DNA from: Paraburkholderia phosphatilytica
Lineage (GTDB): Bacteria; Pseudomonadota; Gammaproteobacteria; Burkholderiales; Burkholderiaceae
Reading direction: 5' to 3'
Length of the DNA: 64,000 nucleotides
Assembly (NCBI RefSeq): GCF_003443895.1
Contig: NZ_QQOA01000015.1
Coordinates: 105,731 to 169,730, forward strand
In this document: piece after piece, positions 15,935 through 24,678 of the stretch
Layout: every line of letters starts with the position of its first letter
Numbering within the stretch: the stretch's first letter is position 1
Position numbers and translations under genes: made by a program
Notes under the pieces: generated by a model
Database searches by the model: none
What the model saw: the letters and a program-made list of their open reading frames with translations, nothing else
Told to the model about the DNA's origin: nothing

Positions 15935-16804
15935 ATGATCCCTCTCTCCGAACTCGCGCAAGGTCAGCACTATCCAGCGGGCGCGCTCTATGTGATCGCG
16001 ACGCCGATCGGCAACGTCGCCGACATCACGCTGCGCGCGCTGTACGTGCTCGGTCTCGTCGACCGCATCGCCGCCGAGGACACGCGCAACACCGGCCAGC
16101 TGCTGTCGCGCTACGGCATCTCGAAGCCGTTGATCGCGGTCCATCAGCACAACGAACGCGCGGCCGCGCAGCAGATCGTCGACCGGCTGCAGGCAGGCGA
16201 GCGCATCGCGTACGTCTCCGACGCCGGCACGCCCGGCATCTCGGACCCCGGCGCGAAGCTCGTCGACGCGGTGCGCGAAGCGCATCTGCCGGTCGTGCCG
16301 CTGCCTGGCGCAAGCGCGCTGGCCACGGCGCTATCCGTAGCGGGCGACTTCGCCGCGACGTTCTCGTTCATCGGCTTCCTGCCGCCAAAGGCGAAGCAGC
16401 GCGAATCCGAGCTCGCCACGCTCGCGAGCCATCCGCACGCGCTCGTGTTCTACGAGGCGCCGCATCGTGTGCTGGAAAGCGTGCAGGCGCTGGCCGATGC
16501 ATTCGGTGGCACGCGCCGTCTGCTGATTGCCCGTGAGCTGACGAAGTTACATGAGGCCGTGCATCGCTGTACCCTGGCCGAAGGGCCAACGTGGCTCGCG
16601 GAAGATGCGAACCGTCAGCGCGGCGAGTTCGTGCTCGTGGTGGAAGGTGCGCCGCAAGAGGACGCGAGCGAAGCCGATCACGACCGGCTGCTCACGCTGC
16701 TGCTCGAGGAAATGCCGGTGAAGGGCGCGGCGAAGGTGGCGGCGGCGCTGACGGGCGCGTCGAAAAACGCGTTGTACGCCCGGGCGCTCGAATTGAAGAA
16801 ATGA
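15935..16804 (+). CDS. rsmI: 16S rRNA (cytidine-1402-2'-O)-methyltransferase
   Basis: A 289-residue SAM-dependent enzyme of the tetrapyrrole-methylase fold that 2'-O-methylates C1402 in the ribosomal P site. Key segments: ALYVIATPIGNVADITLRA at the N-terminus, AAEDTRNTGQLL, YVSDAGTPGISDPG (SAM site) and LPGASALATALS. The C-terminal RsmI helical domain follows. It points away from the decayed yraN and diaA, as in many Burkholderia. Confidence 0.97.
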   Translation: MIPLSELAQGQHYPAGALYVIATPIGNVADITLRALYVLGLVDRIAAEDTRNTGQLLSRYGISKPLIAVHQHNERAAAQQIVDRLQAGERIAYVSDAGTPGISDPGAKLVDAVREAHLPVVPLPGASALATALSVAGDFAATFSFIGFLPPKAKQRESELATLASHPHALVFYEAPHRVLESVQALADAFGGTRRLLIARELTKLHEAVHRCTLAEGPTWLAEDANRQRGEFVLVVEGAPQEDASEADHDRLLTLLLEEMPVKGAAKVAAALTGASKNALYARALELKK

Positions 16805-16808
16805 AAAA

Positions 16809-16825
16809 GGCCGCATCGAGCGGCC
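16809..16825 (-). terminator. Hairpin between rsmI and rlpA
   Basis: GGCCGC-atcga-GCGGCC; on the minus strand it is followed by TTTTTC, giving a short terminator for the rlpA transcript, which ends at 16934. It also sits immediately after the rsmI stop. Confidence 0.6.
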
Positions 16826-16933
16826 CGCTATGTGAGACGGCAGCGGGATAACAGCACCCGCGCACACCCGCCTCGCACTTGCATTTGGTTACATCTCAAT
16901 CCGCCAGCCGTCATTCGACTGACGTAACGCAGC

Positions 16934-17548
16934 TTACTTGCCGCTGTCGTTGCTCGCGTTGTTCGACGCCAGCATCTCGTTCATTTCCTGCTTGGCTTCG
17001 CGCGGCGTCAGGCCTTCGATCTTCACGTCCGCCGTCCCGCTGTGCGCGAGATGCAGCACGCGCGCGGCGGCATACGAGAGGTCGATCACGCGGCCATGCA
17101 CGTACGGGCCGCGGTCGTTGATCCGCACCACGACCGAACGCGCCGTGGCCTTGTCGGTCACGCGGACGTACGAGCCGAGCGGCAGCGTGCGGTGCGCGGC
17201 GGTGAGCGCGTTCATGTTGAAGCGCTCGCCGTTCGCGGTCTTGCGGCCATGGAACAGCCGACCGTACCAGGACGCGCGGCCGCTCTGGTGGAAGTCGGCG
17301 ATGGCTGCGTCGTGATCCGTCAGCGGCTCGGCGTCGGCCAGCGACGTCTTGCCCTTCTCATCCGCGACTTTCGCGATGCCGGAGTCGAAGCCCTGTGGCG
17401 CGGCGTTTGCGGCGCTCGTAACCTGCGCGCCCCTGGTGGAGAGCGCGTTGTCAGCCTGGGAGGCAGGACCGCCCGGGGGCATCGCACAGCCACCAAGCAC
17501 AAAAAAGGCAAAAAGAATCCCGATACGTCGGGTCTGCCGAGTATTCAT
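16934..17548 (-). CDS. rlpA: RlpA-like septal ring lipoprotein (lytic transglycosylase fold)
   Basis: A 204-residue lipoprotein with signal peptide and lipobox LGGC near residue 21, then a double-psi beta-barrel domain (about 90-185): GRASWYGRLFHGRKTANGERF, LPLGSYVRVTD, INDRGPYVHGRVIDLSYAAA. RlpA cleaves naked glycan strands at the septum in Pseudomonas. There is no C-terminal SPOR domain, so septal targeting by that route is absent; such short forms are common in betaproteobacteria. Confidence 0.9.
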   Translation of the reverse strand: MNTRQTRRIGILFAFFVLGGCAMPPGGPASQADNALSTRGAQVTSAANAAPQGFDSGIAKVADEKGKTSLADAEPLTDHDAAIADFHQSGRASWYGRLFHGRKTANGERFNMNALTAAHRTLPLGSYVRVTDKATARSVVVRINDRGPYVHGRVIDLSYAAARVLHLAHSGTADVKIEGLTPREAKQEMNEMLASNNASNDSGK

Positions 17549-18276
17549 AAGACGTGTCTATCTACATGACCGAGCCACAGCACGCTTTCGAAGTGCTGCG
17601 CGACTGCTCTGTAGCTCGCTGCGGCCGGGCATGGCCAAACGCGGACGCGCTGGCGCCTGAAGGCCCGGATGCGACGTATACGCCGCGACCGCTGGTTAGT
17701 TTTCACGTCTGGCGCAACCTGTCCCCGGCAGCCTGACCAGACCCCACAAGCCGCCATTGAGCATGGACATCACGCTCGCGCACGCAAATTCAGCGCGCAG
17801 GAACGGCGGCGTAGGCCCCATCCAGCGTCACGGCAGCAAGGCCGTTGCGAGCGCGTGGCGCCCGGCTGGACAAGACGTGTGCACCAAAAGAACCGGTGCT
17901 GGATATGCCGTCAAACGCGACGGCAATCACTTGATGATGACGGGTACCCGTTCGTTGAAACCGGTGCCACATCGTCGGTTGAAAGCACGGGGTGCCCGTG
18001 CGAAAGACCGCATTATACCTAAAGATGCATTCTGTGCTCCCAGCCAGGTCCTAGTTGTAACCAATCTTTACCTTTGCTGAGACAATCGGCGGGCTGGCGG
18101 CTGGGACGGTCGTATGAAACGACGCAGGTTCCATGCCGTTTTGAAGGAGCGGTTGGATCGGCGCAACGCGACACGCGCCGGTACAATCGCAGCTTTTGCG
18201 GGCCGTCACGTCAGATCGCGTTGCGCTTCTCTGTGACTCACAACCGCCCGCTCGCACCGTCACCCTCAAGCCGCCG
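17549..18276. other. Long intergenic region without a supported gene
   Basis: About 730 bases between divergently transcribed rlpA and the metallo-beta-lactamase-fold gene. All six frames lack a start, ribosome site and family-like sequence in combination. It must hold both promoters; the rest may be decayed coding DNA. No RNA gene was recognised. Confidence 0.5.
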
Positions 18277-18921
18277 ATGAAAGTCACCCTGATTCCCGTC
18301 ACGCCGTTCCAGCAGAACTGCTCGCTGCTTGTCTGCGAAACGACCGGTCGCGCGGCGGCCGTCGACCCGGGCGGCGACCTCGATCGCATCCGCGGCGAGA
18401 TCGAGCGCCAGCAGGTCACGCTCGAAAAAGTGCTGCTGACGCATGGTCACGTCGATCACTGCGCGGGCGCCCGCGCGCTCGCCACCGAGTTCGGCGTGCC
18501 GATCGAAGGGCCGCACGTCGACGAGCGTTTCTGGCTCGAGCAATTGCCGGCGCAGAGCAAGCGCTTCGGTTTCCCGGCCGCGGAGAACTTCGAACCCGAC
18601 CGCTGGCTCGACGACAACGACACGGTGCAGGTCGGCGACGAGCAGTTCGAGGTCTATCACTGCCCAGGCCACACGCCGGGTCACGTAGTGTTCTTCAGCC
18701 GCGCGCATCGGCTGGCGCTCGTCGGCGACGTGCTGTTCGCCGGCTCGATCGGCCGCACGGATTTTCCGCGCGGCAATCACGCGGACCTGATCAACGCGAT
18801 CCGCACGAAGCTCTGGCCGCTCGGCGACGACGTCACGTTCGTGCCGGGTCATGGCCGTACGTCGACGTTCGGCGAGGAGCGGCGCACGAATCCGTACGTC
18901 GCGGACGGAGTGGGCGCATGA
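18277..18921 (+). CDS. Metallo-beta-lactamase-fold hydrolase, glyoxalase II-like
   Basis: A 214-residue MBL-fold enzyme. The metal motif THGHVDHCAG (HxHxDH) is near residues 54-63, with later ligands in CPGHTPGH, the Asp of LVGDVLF, and VPGHG. The two-metal pattern and length match the YcbL-type glyoxalase II group rather than lactamases; these hydrolyse thioesters such as S-lactoylglutathione in vitro. Its stop overlaps the next start by four bases. Confidence 0.9.
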   Translation: MKVTLIPVTPFQQNCSLLVCETTGRAAAVDPGGDLDRIRGEIERQQVTLEKVLLTHGHVDHCAGARALATEFGVPIEGPHVDERFWLEQLPAQSKRFGFPAAENFEPDRWLDDNDTVQVGDEQFEVYHCPGHTPGHVVFFSRAHRLALVGDVLFAGSIGRTDFPRGNHADLINAIRTKLWPLGDDVTFVPGHGRTSTFGEERRTNPYVADGVGA

Positions 18922-19565
18922 GCGCGAACCAGACGGCCATCGGCGAAATCTACATCAGCACCGACGTCGAAGCGGACGGCCCGATCCCCGGCCCCCACTC
19001 GATGCTGAGCTTCGCGTCGGCGGCGTACACGCCGGACAAGCAGCTGATCGGCACGTTCTCGGCGAACCTCGAGTTGCTGGAAGGCTCGGCGCCGCACCCG
19101 GTGCAGGCTGCGTGGTGGCAGACGCAGCCGGAAGCGTGGGCGGCCTGCCGCAAGGATCTGCAGGCGCCAGCGTCGGCGCTGGTCGCGTACGTGGAATGGG
19201 TCGAAGCGCTGCCGGGCAAGCCGGTGTTCGTCGCGATGCCGGCGGGCTTCGATTTCACGTTCATGTTCTGGTACATGATGCGCTTCGCTGGCCGCTGCCC
19301 GTTCTCGTGGTCCGCGCTCGACATCAAGACGCTCGCGTTCGCGATGACGGGCCTGCCCTATCGCAAATGCATCAAGCCGCGCTTCCCGAAACACTGGTTC
19401 GACGACCATCCGCACACCCACGTCGCGCTCGACGATGCGATCGAGCAAGGCGCCCTCTTCTGCAACATGCTGGCCGAGCTGCGCGCGCAGCAGGCGGCAA
19501 CCTTGACAGCGTCCACTGAAAGGGACGACTCAGGGCAAAACCCCGCTGACGGCGAGACAAATTAG
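18918..19565 (+). CDS. 3'-5' exonuclease-like protein (RNase H fold)
   Basis: A 215-residue protein. The N-terminal YISTDVEADGP supplies two acidic residues (the DxE of DEDD exonucleases), a central segment MPAGFDFTFMFWYMM a further Asp, and the C-terminal HTHVALDDAIEQG the last His/Asp pair. This order suggests a DEDDh-type exonuclease of the family related to Rv2179c. Substrate unknown. It is translationally coupled to the MBL-fold gene by a four-base overlap. Confidence 0.75.
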   Translation: MSANQTAIGEIYISTDVEADGPIPGPHSMLSFASAAYTPDKQLIGTFSANLELLEGSAPHPVQAAWWQTQPEAWAACRKDLQAPASALVAYVEWVEALPGKPVFVAMPAGFDFTFMFWYMMRFAGRCPFSWSALDIKTLAFAMTGLPYRKCIKPRFPKHWFDDHPHTHVALDDAIEQGALFCNMLAELRAQQAATLTASTERDDSGQNPADGETN

Positions 19566-19654
19566 GGAATCTGCCTCAGACCAACCGTTTTACATTGCCT
19601 TCCGTTTTCGCGCCCTCTAACATTCTGGAAACGGCGACGCCAACGGAGGCGCAG

Positions 19655-20113
19655 TTGACACTCGATACGTTCTCTCAGAAGATCCTGCGCCTGTTGCAAC
19701 TGGACGCCCGCCGTTCCGTGCAAGAGATTTCCGACCAGGTCGGCCTGTCGAGCACGCCGTGCTGGCGTCGCATCAAGGACATGGAGCAGTCGGGCATCAT
19801 CCAGCGCTACACGGCGCTGCTCGATCGCGAGAAGCTCGGCCTGCACGTGTGCGCGCTCGCGCATATCCATCTCACGCGTCACACCGAAGGCGGCGTCGAG
19901 CAGTTCGAACGCGAAATCGCCACCTGCCCGGAAGTGACCGAGTGCTACAGCACGACCGGCGAATCGGACTACATCCTCAAGATCGTCGCGCCGGATATCA
20001 AGGCCTACGACACCTTTCTGCACGAGCGGATCTTCAAGATCCCGGCGGTCGCGCAGGTGAGAACGAGTGTCGTGCTGCGTGAGATCAAGTTCGATACGCA
20101 GTTGCCGCTTTGA
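19655..20113 (+). CDS. Lrp/AsnC-family transcriptional regulator
   Basis: A 152-residue regulator starting LTLDTFSQKILRLLQLDARRS, with the helix-turn-helix SSTPCWRRIKDMEQSGII and a RAM domain (VTECYSTTGESDYILKIV). I choose TTG 19655 because GGAGG lies five bases before it and the protein then begins as homologues do; a longer reading from TTG 19595 has no ribosome site. It is convergent with the CDF gene, and no target gene is obvious from context. Confidence 0.88.
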   Translation: MTLDTFSQKILRLLQLDARRSVQEISDQVGLSSTPCWRRIKDMEQSGIIQRYTALLDREKLGLHVCALAHIHLTRHTEGGVEQFEREIATCPEVTECYSTTGESDYILKIVAPDIKAYDTFLHERIFKIPAVAQVRTSVVLREIKFDTQLPL

Positions 20114-20221
20114 GTGGTCGCGTGCGGCGTGCGTGGCGTGCGTGAATAGCGCGCCGCGCCGTCTCTGCTATCGCGCTGGCTGCCATCCGAATGCAAGCGT
20201 GGGCCCCGCGGTCGCCGCGGC

Positions 20222-21418
20222 TCACGCCACGTCGTGCCGCTCGCCGCTCACGGGCGCGCGCTCATCCGAAATCTCCAGCGACCGCAACACGGTCAGCCGG
20301 CGCACGCCGAGCCGCTGCTTCACGGCTTCGAGTTCGAGCTTCGACACGAGACGCGCATCGCGCTCCGATGCGCCGAGCGGATCGGGCGGCAACGTCACGT
20401 CGACGTCGAGTCCCGAGCTCAGGTAGTGCAGGTTGATGGTCTGCGCGCGCACGTGATGCGCGGCGAGCGCCGACTCCACTTCCGCGACCACGCGCTCGCG
20501 CGGCGGCAGGTTGATCGGCGGGCGCGATAGCGCGTCGTTCTCCGGATCGACGTGGATCAGCGCGTCGAGCACGCGCCCGTCGGTCAGCACGCGCGCCCGC
20601 GCGGACTCCGCGATGTAGTGCCCCTCGGACACCGAGATCAGCGGATCAACGAGGATGTGCGCGTCGACCAGCACGAGATCGCCGGTCTTGCGCGTGCGCA
20701 GCTCGTGAACTTCGCGCACGCCGGCCGTCGACATCAGCTTCGCGCGGATATCGGCGGCCGCGGTTTCGTCGACGGCGCGGTCGGACAGATCCTGCAGCGC
20801 GTCCCAGCCGAACACCCAGCCCATGCGCGCCACCATGAAGCCGACGATCGCCGCGGCGATCGGGTCGAGCAGCCGCACGCCCGCGAGGCTGCCGATAATG
20901 CCGATCGCCACCACCAGCGACGACGCCGCATCCGAGCGCGCATGCCACGCGTTCGCCACCAGCATCGCCGAGCGCACCCGCTGCGCCTCGCGCAGCATGT
21001 AGCGGAAGAGCCCTTCCTTCGAAACCAGCACGATGATCGCAACCACGAGTGCGCTTGCGTGCACGGCGGGGATCGAATCGATATCGGCGAGCCGCGTGCC
21101 CGCGCGCCACAGCATGCCGACGCCCACGGCAATCAGCAGCCCGCCGAGAAACAGCGACGCGACGGTTTCATAGCGGCTATGGCCGTAGTTATGGTCGGCA
21201 TCCGGGCCGGTGCCGCTATGCCGGTTGGCAATCAGGACGACGAAATCAGAAACGATGTCCGCAAGCGAATGGACGCCATCGGCGATCAACGCCTGAGAAT
21301 GCGCGATAAAACCGATTGCGATTTGCAGCACCACCAGCACAGAGTTGAGAACGATGCTCACCAGCGTGCTTTTACGCGCGACCTCGTATTTCTCTGTGGA
21401 TTGGGCGGCGGCGGTCAT
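20222..21418 (-). CDS. Cation diffusion facilitator (divalent metal exporter)
   Basis: A 398-residue inner-membrane protein with six predicted membrane helices and a cytosolic C-terminal domain. TM2 carries ADGVHSLADIVSD and TM5 AWHARSDAASS, the paired HxxxD/DxxxD-type sites that bind Zn(II) or related ions; HNYGHSRYET links TM2 and TM3 as in FieF. The C-terminal region (from about 300) is longer than in FieF, with an extra domain of about 90 residues of unknown role. Metal specificity cannot be read from the sequence with confidence. Confidence 0.92.
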   Translation of the reverse strand: MTAAAQSTEKYEVARKSTLVSIVLNSVLVVLQIAIGFIAHSQALIADGVHSLADIVSDFVVLIANRHSGTGPDADHNYGHSRYETVASLFLGGLLIAVGVGMLWRAGTRLADIDSIPAVHASALVVAIIVLVSKEGLFRYMLREAQRVRSAMLVANAWHARSDAASSLVVAIGIIGSLAGVRLLDPIAAAIVGFMVARMGWVFGWDALQDLSDRAVDETAAADIRAKLMSTAGVREVHELRTRKTGDLVLVDAHILVDPLISVSEGHYIAESARARVLTDGRVLDALIHVDPENDALSRPPINLPPRERVVAEVESALAAHHVRAQTINLHYLSSGLDVDVTLPPDPLGASERDARLVSKLELEAVKQRLGVRRLTVLRSLEISDERAPVSGERHDVA

Positions 21419-21615
21419 GTCGGATTGGATGCGGAAGGATTTGTCAGTCTCGACATTCTATCGCCCGAATGTGAAACCCAGCTTTAATTACCGTAAATTT
21501 CTCTTTTAAATCAGCCGGTTATCATAACGCGACGCATTCGCATTCCAGCGCATGATGCCATTCGGATCCGGCCGCGCCTGCGGATTGAGCAAACCCGCCG
21601 AACGCACAAACAAAA

Positions 21616-21641
21616 AACCGCGCACTGGCGGCTGCGCGGTT
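21616..21641 (-). terminator. Terminator of the H-NS-like gene
   Basis: A nine-bp stem AACCGCGCA/TGCGCGGTT with an eight-base loop; on the minus strand it runs into TTTTTTGTTTG. It lies about 55 bases after the stop codon of the gene ending at 21696. Confidence 0.85.
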
Positions 21642-21695
21642 TCTGCGGGTGCGGGCAGAAAGCCCGCGAAACGTTTAGTTCTGGAACTGCAAAGT

Positions 21696-21995
21696 TTAGT
21701 TGTCGATCAAGAACTTTTCGCGGTCTTGACCGGCGATCCAGCGCGGCGGTTTGCCACGGCCAGACCACGTGCTGCCCGAGTCCGGATCGCGATATTTGGG
21801 TGCCACGCCTGCGCGCGGGCGGGCTGCTTTAGCGTGTTTCGCACGACCGCCGCCGAGTTCGGCGAGCGTGATGCCGTAGTCGGCCATTTTCTGCTTGATT
21901 TCGCCCAGGACTTCTGCGTATTCACGCGCCTTGGCTTCCTCGATCTGCTTTTCCAGTTTCTCTCGCTGTGCGAGCAGTTCCTTGTAAGAAGACAT
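21696..21995 (-). CDS. H-NS family nucleoid protein
   Basis: A 99-residue protein. The N-terminal half (YKELLAQREKLEKQIEEAKAREYAEVL) is a coiled-coil oligomerisation region; the C-terminal DNA-binding core is YRDPDSGSTWSGRGKPPRWI, containing the conserved TWSGRGxPPxWI loop that enters the AT-rich minor groove. Burkholderia carry several such small paralogues that silence AT-rich acquired DNA. The upstream region is itself AT-rich, which would allow autorepression. Confidence 0.93.
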   Translation of the reverse strand: MSSYKELLAQREKLEKQIEEAKAREYAEVLGEIKQKMADYGITLAELGGGRAKHAKAARPRAGVAPKYRDPDSGSTWSGRGKPPRWIAGQDREKFLIDN

Positions 21996-22347
21996 AGATT
22001 CCCTTTGACAGATGGTTAAGTGACCTCGGTCTGAGCCGATTCGTCAATTGAAGGTGTTCATGCCTCGGAATTTGCACGCGAGATTAACACAAAATGGAAA
22101 GCACGGAAAAGATTTAATCCACGCTTTCATTATCGCGGGTTTCATCGAAAGCCGTCGTGTTCAACCCAGCACAACGCGATGAACTGTATGAAAAAATTGC
22201 GTCAAGGGAAAATACCGAGAAATAAGTTCGCGAATGGCTTAATTACCTGTCGAAAAATGAAATGTGGCCGGTAATTTCATTCCGCATCCTTTCATCGGAT
22301 GCGAACTTCGCGATCGCAATGGCATGATTTCGGCCGCGCGCCGCCGG
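21996..22347. other. AT-rich upstream region of the H-NS-like gene
   Basis: About 350 bases, clearly richer in A+T than the surroundings, between the H-NS start and the end of the HugZ-like gene on the same strand. It contains the H-NS promoter; no gene or RNA was recognised. Confidence 0.5.
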
Positions 22348-23013
22348 TCATTGCGCATGACGCTCGATACAATCCACCACGCCGGCGCGAAGCGACTCGA
22401 TATCCTCGAATGCCGCTTCGAAGATAAAGCGCGATCGCGTACCGTCGAAAGTCAGGTCGACGCCATAACGGTCGATGCCAATCACATCGAGCGCAGCCGG
22501 ACGCTGCGGATAGCGCGCCGCGATTTCGATCAGCGCGCGCTCGTCTTCATGCGAAAGCGGCTCGAGCGGATCCAGTTCAGTGCCATCCAGCCAGCCCATT
22601 GCGCCAAAGCCGCCGATATAGCGCAACCGCTCCGGCGTCATCACCCAGAACGAGAAATCGCCAAGCGCCAAGTACCGTTCCGCGTCCGGGTGATAGCGCA
22701 GATAGCGGTCCACCACGCCCGGCGTCGCGTCCACCTGGTCGAACGCGCCGAGCAAGGTGACGCGCTGGCCGTTCAGCACGTCGCCGTCCGGCGCATGCAC
22801 GGCGACGAAGCCGGCGCGCGCATCCGCCTGCAGGTTGCGGGTGTGCTCGGCGAGACGGCTCACGAGGATCGTCGGGCGATGCTGCGCGTCCGGCGCGAAC
22901 GGCAGCACGGACGGATACGGGAAACCCGCCTGCGGCTCGCGCGAATGCGTCGCGAGCGTGCCGGCGGCGGCCTGATGCAGCAGATGCAGCGGAGCGTGGG
23001 CGGGAATCTTCAA
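22348..23013 (-). CDS. HugZ-like / pyridoxamine-phosphate-oxidase-fold protein
   Basis: A 221-residue protein with a split-barrel FMN-binding-like domain (LLHQAAAGTLATHSREPQAGFPYPSVLPFA, then VSRLAEHTRNLQADARAGFV) and a C-terminal DUF2470-type domain (about 140-220). Proteins of this form include HugZ/HutZ haem-degrading enzymes and flavin reductase-like proteins. The C-terminal His seen in HutZ cannot be confirmed here, so activity is open. Confidence 0.85.
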   Translation of the reverse strand: MKIPAHAPLHLLHQAAAGTLATHSREPQAGFPYPSVLPFAPDAQHRPTILVSRLAEHTRNLQADARAGFVAVHAPDGDVLNGQRVTLLGAFDQVDATPGVVDRYLRYHPDAERYLALGDFSFWVMTPERLRYIGGFGAMGWLDGTELDPLEPLSHEDERALIEIAARYPQRPAALDVIGIDRYGVDLTFDGTRSRFIFEAAFEDIESLRAGVVDCIERHAQ

Positions 23014-23253
23014 ACGATGGCCTCGCGAGCAGGAATGTGAGGGCGGGTGCAGTCGATATTAATGGATCCACGCGCCGCGCACGCGTGATGACATGCCGCG
23101 GACATCGGCAATCCAACGCCTGAGTCGCTATCAGCAGCTGGCACGATGCTTCGATAGAATCGTGGTTTCGCTTTCAACGCGCTTTCCATGCGCTTCGCAT
23201 CCGCCAGCCCGTGGCGCAAACGCGAAGCGCCGCCCGCCTCACCGAGATCGACC

Positions 23254-24465
23254 GTGTCCGACCAATCCTCCAGCTTCGCTCCCGCTCCCGCCGCGCATCG
23301 CGACCTGCCGTTCGCGGCGCGCCAGCGCGCACGCTACGCGACGATGGCGCTGTTCTTCATCGCGGGGATGATGTACGCGTCGTGGGGGATTCATGTGCCG
23401 ACCGTGCGCGACCGCTTCCATCTGGACCCGGCGCTGCTGTCGCTCGCGCTGTTCGCGGTGGCGGGCGGCTCGATCTCGGCGATGGCGACCAACGCGAAGT
23501 GGATCGCGCGGGTCGGGACGCGGCGCGCCTGCTTCGCGGGCGGCCTGACGATGGCGGTCTGCGCCGCGCTGATCCTCGTGGTGCCGGCGTACTGGATGCT
23601 GCTCGTCGTGCTGGCGCTGTTCGGCGCCGGCATGGCCACGCTCGACGTCGCGATGAACGCCGAAGCAAGCGCCGTCGAAATCGCGATCGGCCGGCCGATC
23701 ATGTCCGCGCTGCACGGCATGTTCAGCATCGGCGGGATGGCGGGCGCGGCGGCCGGCGGCGCGCTGCTGTCGCACGGCATGCGGGGCGCGGTGCATCTCG
23801 CGCTCGCGTCGTCGGTCAGCGCGCTGGTGCTGGTGATCTCGTGCCCGGCGGTGCTGCCCCACGTGCCGCACGACGAACACGCCGACCCGCACGCGCCGCG
23901 CGCGAACCGCTGGCGTTCGCCGGCGCTGTGGGCGCTCGGCGCGATCGCGCTGATTGCGCTGATCGCCGAAGGCGCGATGTACGACTGGGCGACGGTCTAC
24001 ATGCGCGACGTCGTGATCTCGACGCCCGCGCTCGCGAGCGCAGGGTACGCCGCGTTCTCCGGCGGCATGTCCGCGGCGCGTTTCGCCGGCGACAAGGTCC
24101 GCGCCCGCTTCGGCGCGCCGCAGCTGGTAATGGCGAGCGCGCTCTTCGCGTGCGCCGGGATGATCGGCGCGCTGCTGCTGCCGTGGACGATCCCCGCGCT
24201 GATCGGCTTCACGATGATGGGCCTCGGCCTCGCGAACATGATGCCGGTGCTGTTCGCGGCGGCGGCGCGCGTCGACGGGATTCACGCGGCCGAAGGGCTC
24301 GCGCACGTCGCGGGGCTCGCGTACTTCGGGCTGCTGCTGGGGCCAGTGGTGATCGGCGGCGTGGCGCAGGCGGCCGGGCTGCGCGTCGGGTTGTGCATGG
24401 TCGCGCTGTGTGCGGCGGTCGTCGCGGTGGCCGCGCCGAAAGTGCTGCGGCGGTTGAAGATCTGA
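23254..24465 (+). CDS. MFS transporter, YbjJ-like
   Basis: About 403 residues with twelve predicted membrane helices. The sequence RYATMALFFIAGMMYASWGIHVPTVRDRF and the conserved VAMNAEASAVE and LHGMFSIGGMAGA segments match the YbjJ-type branch of the major facilitator superfamily. Substrate unknown. The start is unsettled: GTG 23254 (giving MSDQSSSF) is preferred; ATG 23188 would add 22 Arg-rich residues and has no ribosome site. Confidence 0.85.
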   Translation: MSDQSSSFAPAPAAHRDLPFAARQRARYATMALFFIAGMMYASWGIHVPTVRDRFHLDPALLSLALFAVAGGSISAMATNAKWIARVGTRRACFAGGLTMAVCAALILVVPAYWMLLVVLALFGAGMATLDVAMNAEASAVEIAIGRPIMSALHGMFSIGGMAGAAAGGALLSHGMRGAVHLALASSVSALVLVISCPAVLPHVPHDEHADPHAPRANRWRSPALWALGAIALIALIAEGAMYDWATVYMRDVVISTPALASAGYAAFSGGMSAARFAGDKVRARFGAPQLVMASALFACAGMIGALLLPWTIPALIGFTMMGLGLANMMPVLFAAAARVDGIHAAEGLAHVAGLAYFGLLLGPVVIGGVAQAAGLRVGLCMVALCAAVVAVAAPKVLRRLKI

Positions 24466-24678
24466 CGGCCCGGCTTGCCGTTACCCGTTACGTTACGTCC
24501 GATCGCCCACGCGGTTCTGTTCCGCGACACATCGCGCTGTGTTGCTCGATCGGCTGACCGCGTCGGTTCTTCGCAAGCCTTGATTTCATTCGGTTTGTCA
24601 TCCTGATTGTTTGATTGGTGGCGAATGGCATAGGCCTTGCAGATTGCTCCCCCAAATCATCTTCCGGGGAGACCAGCC

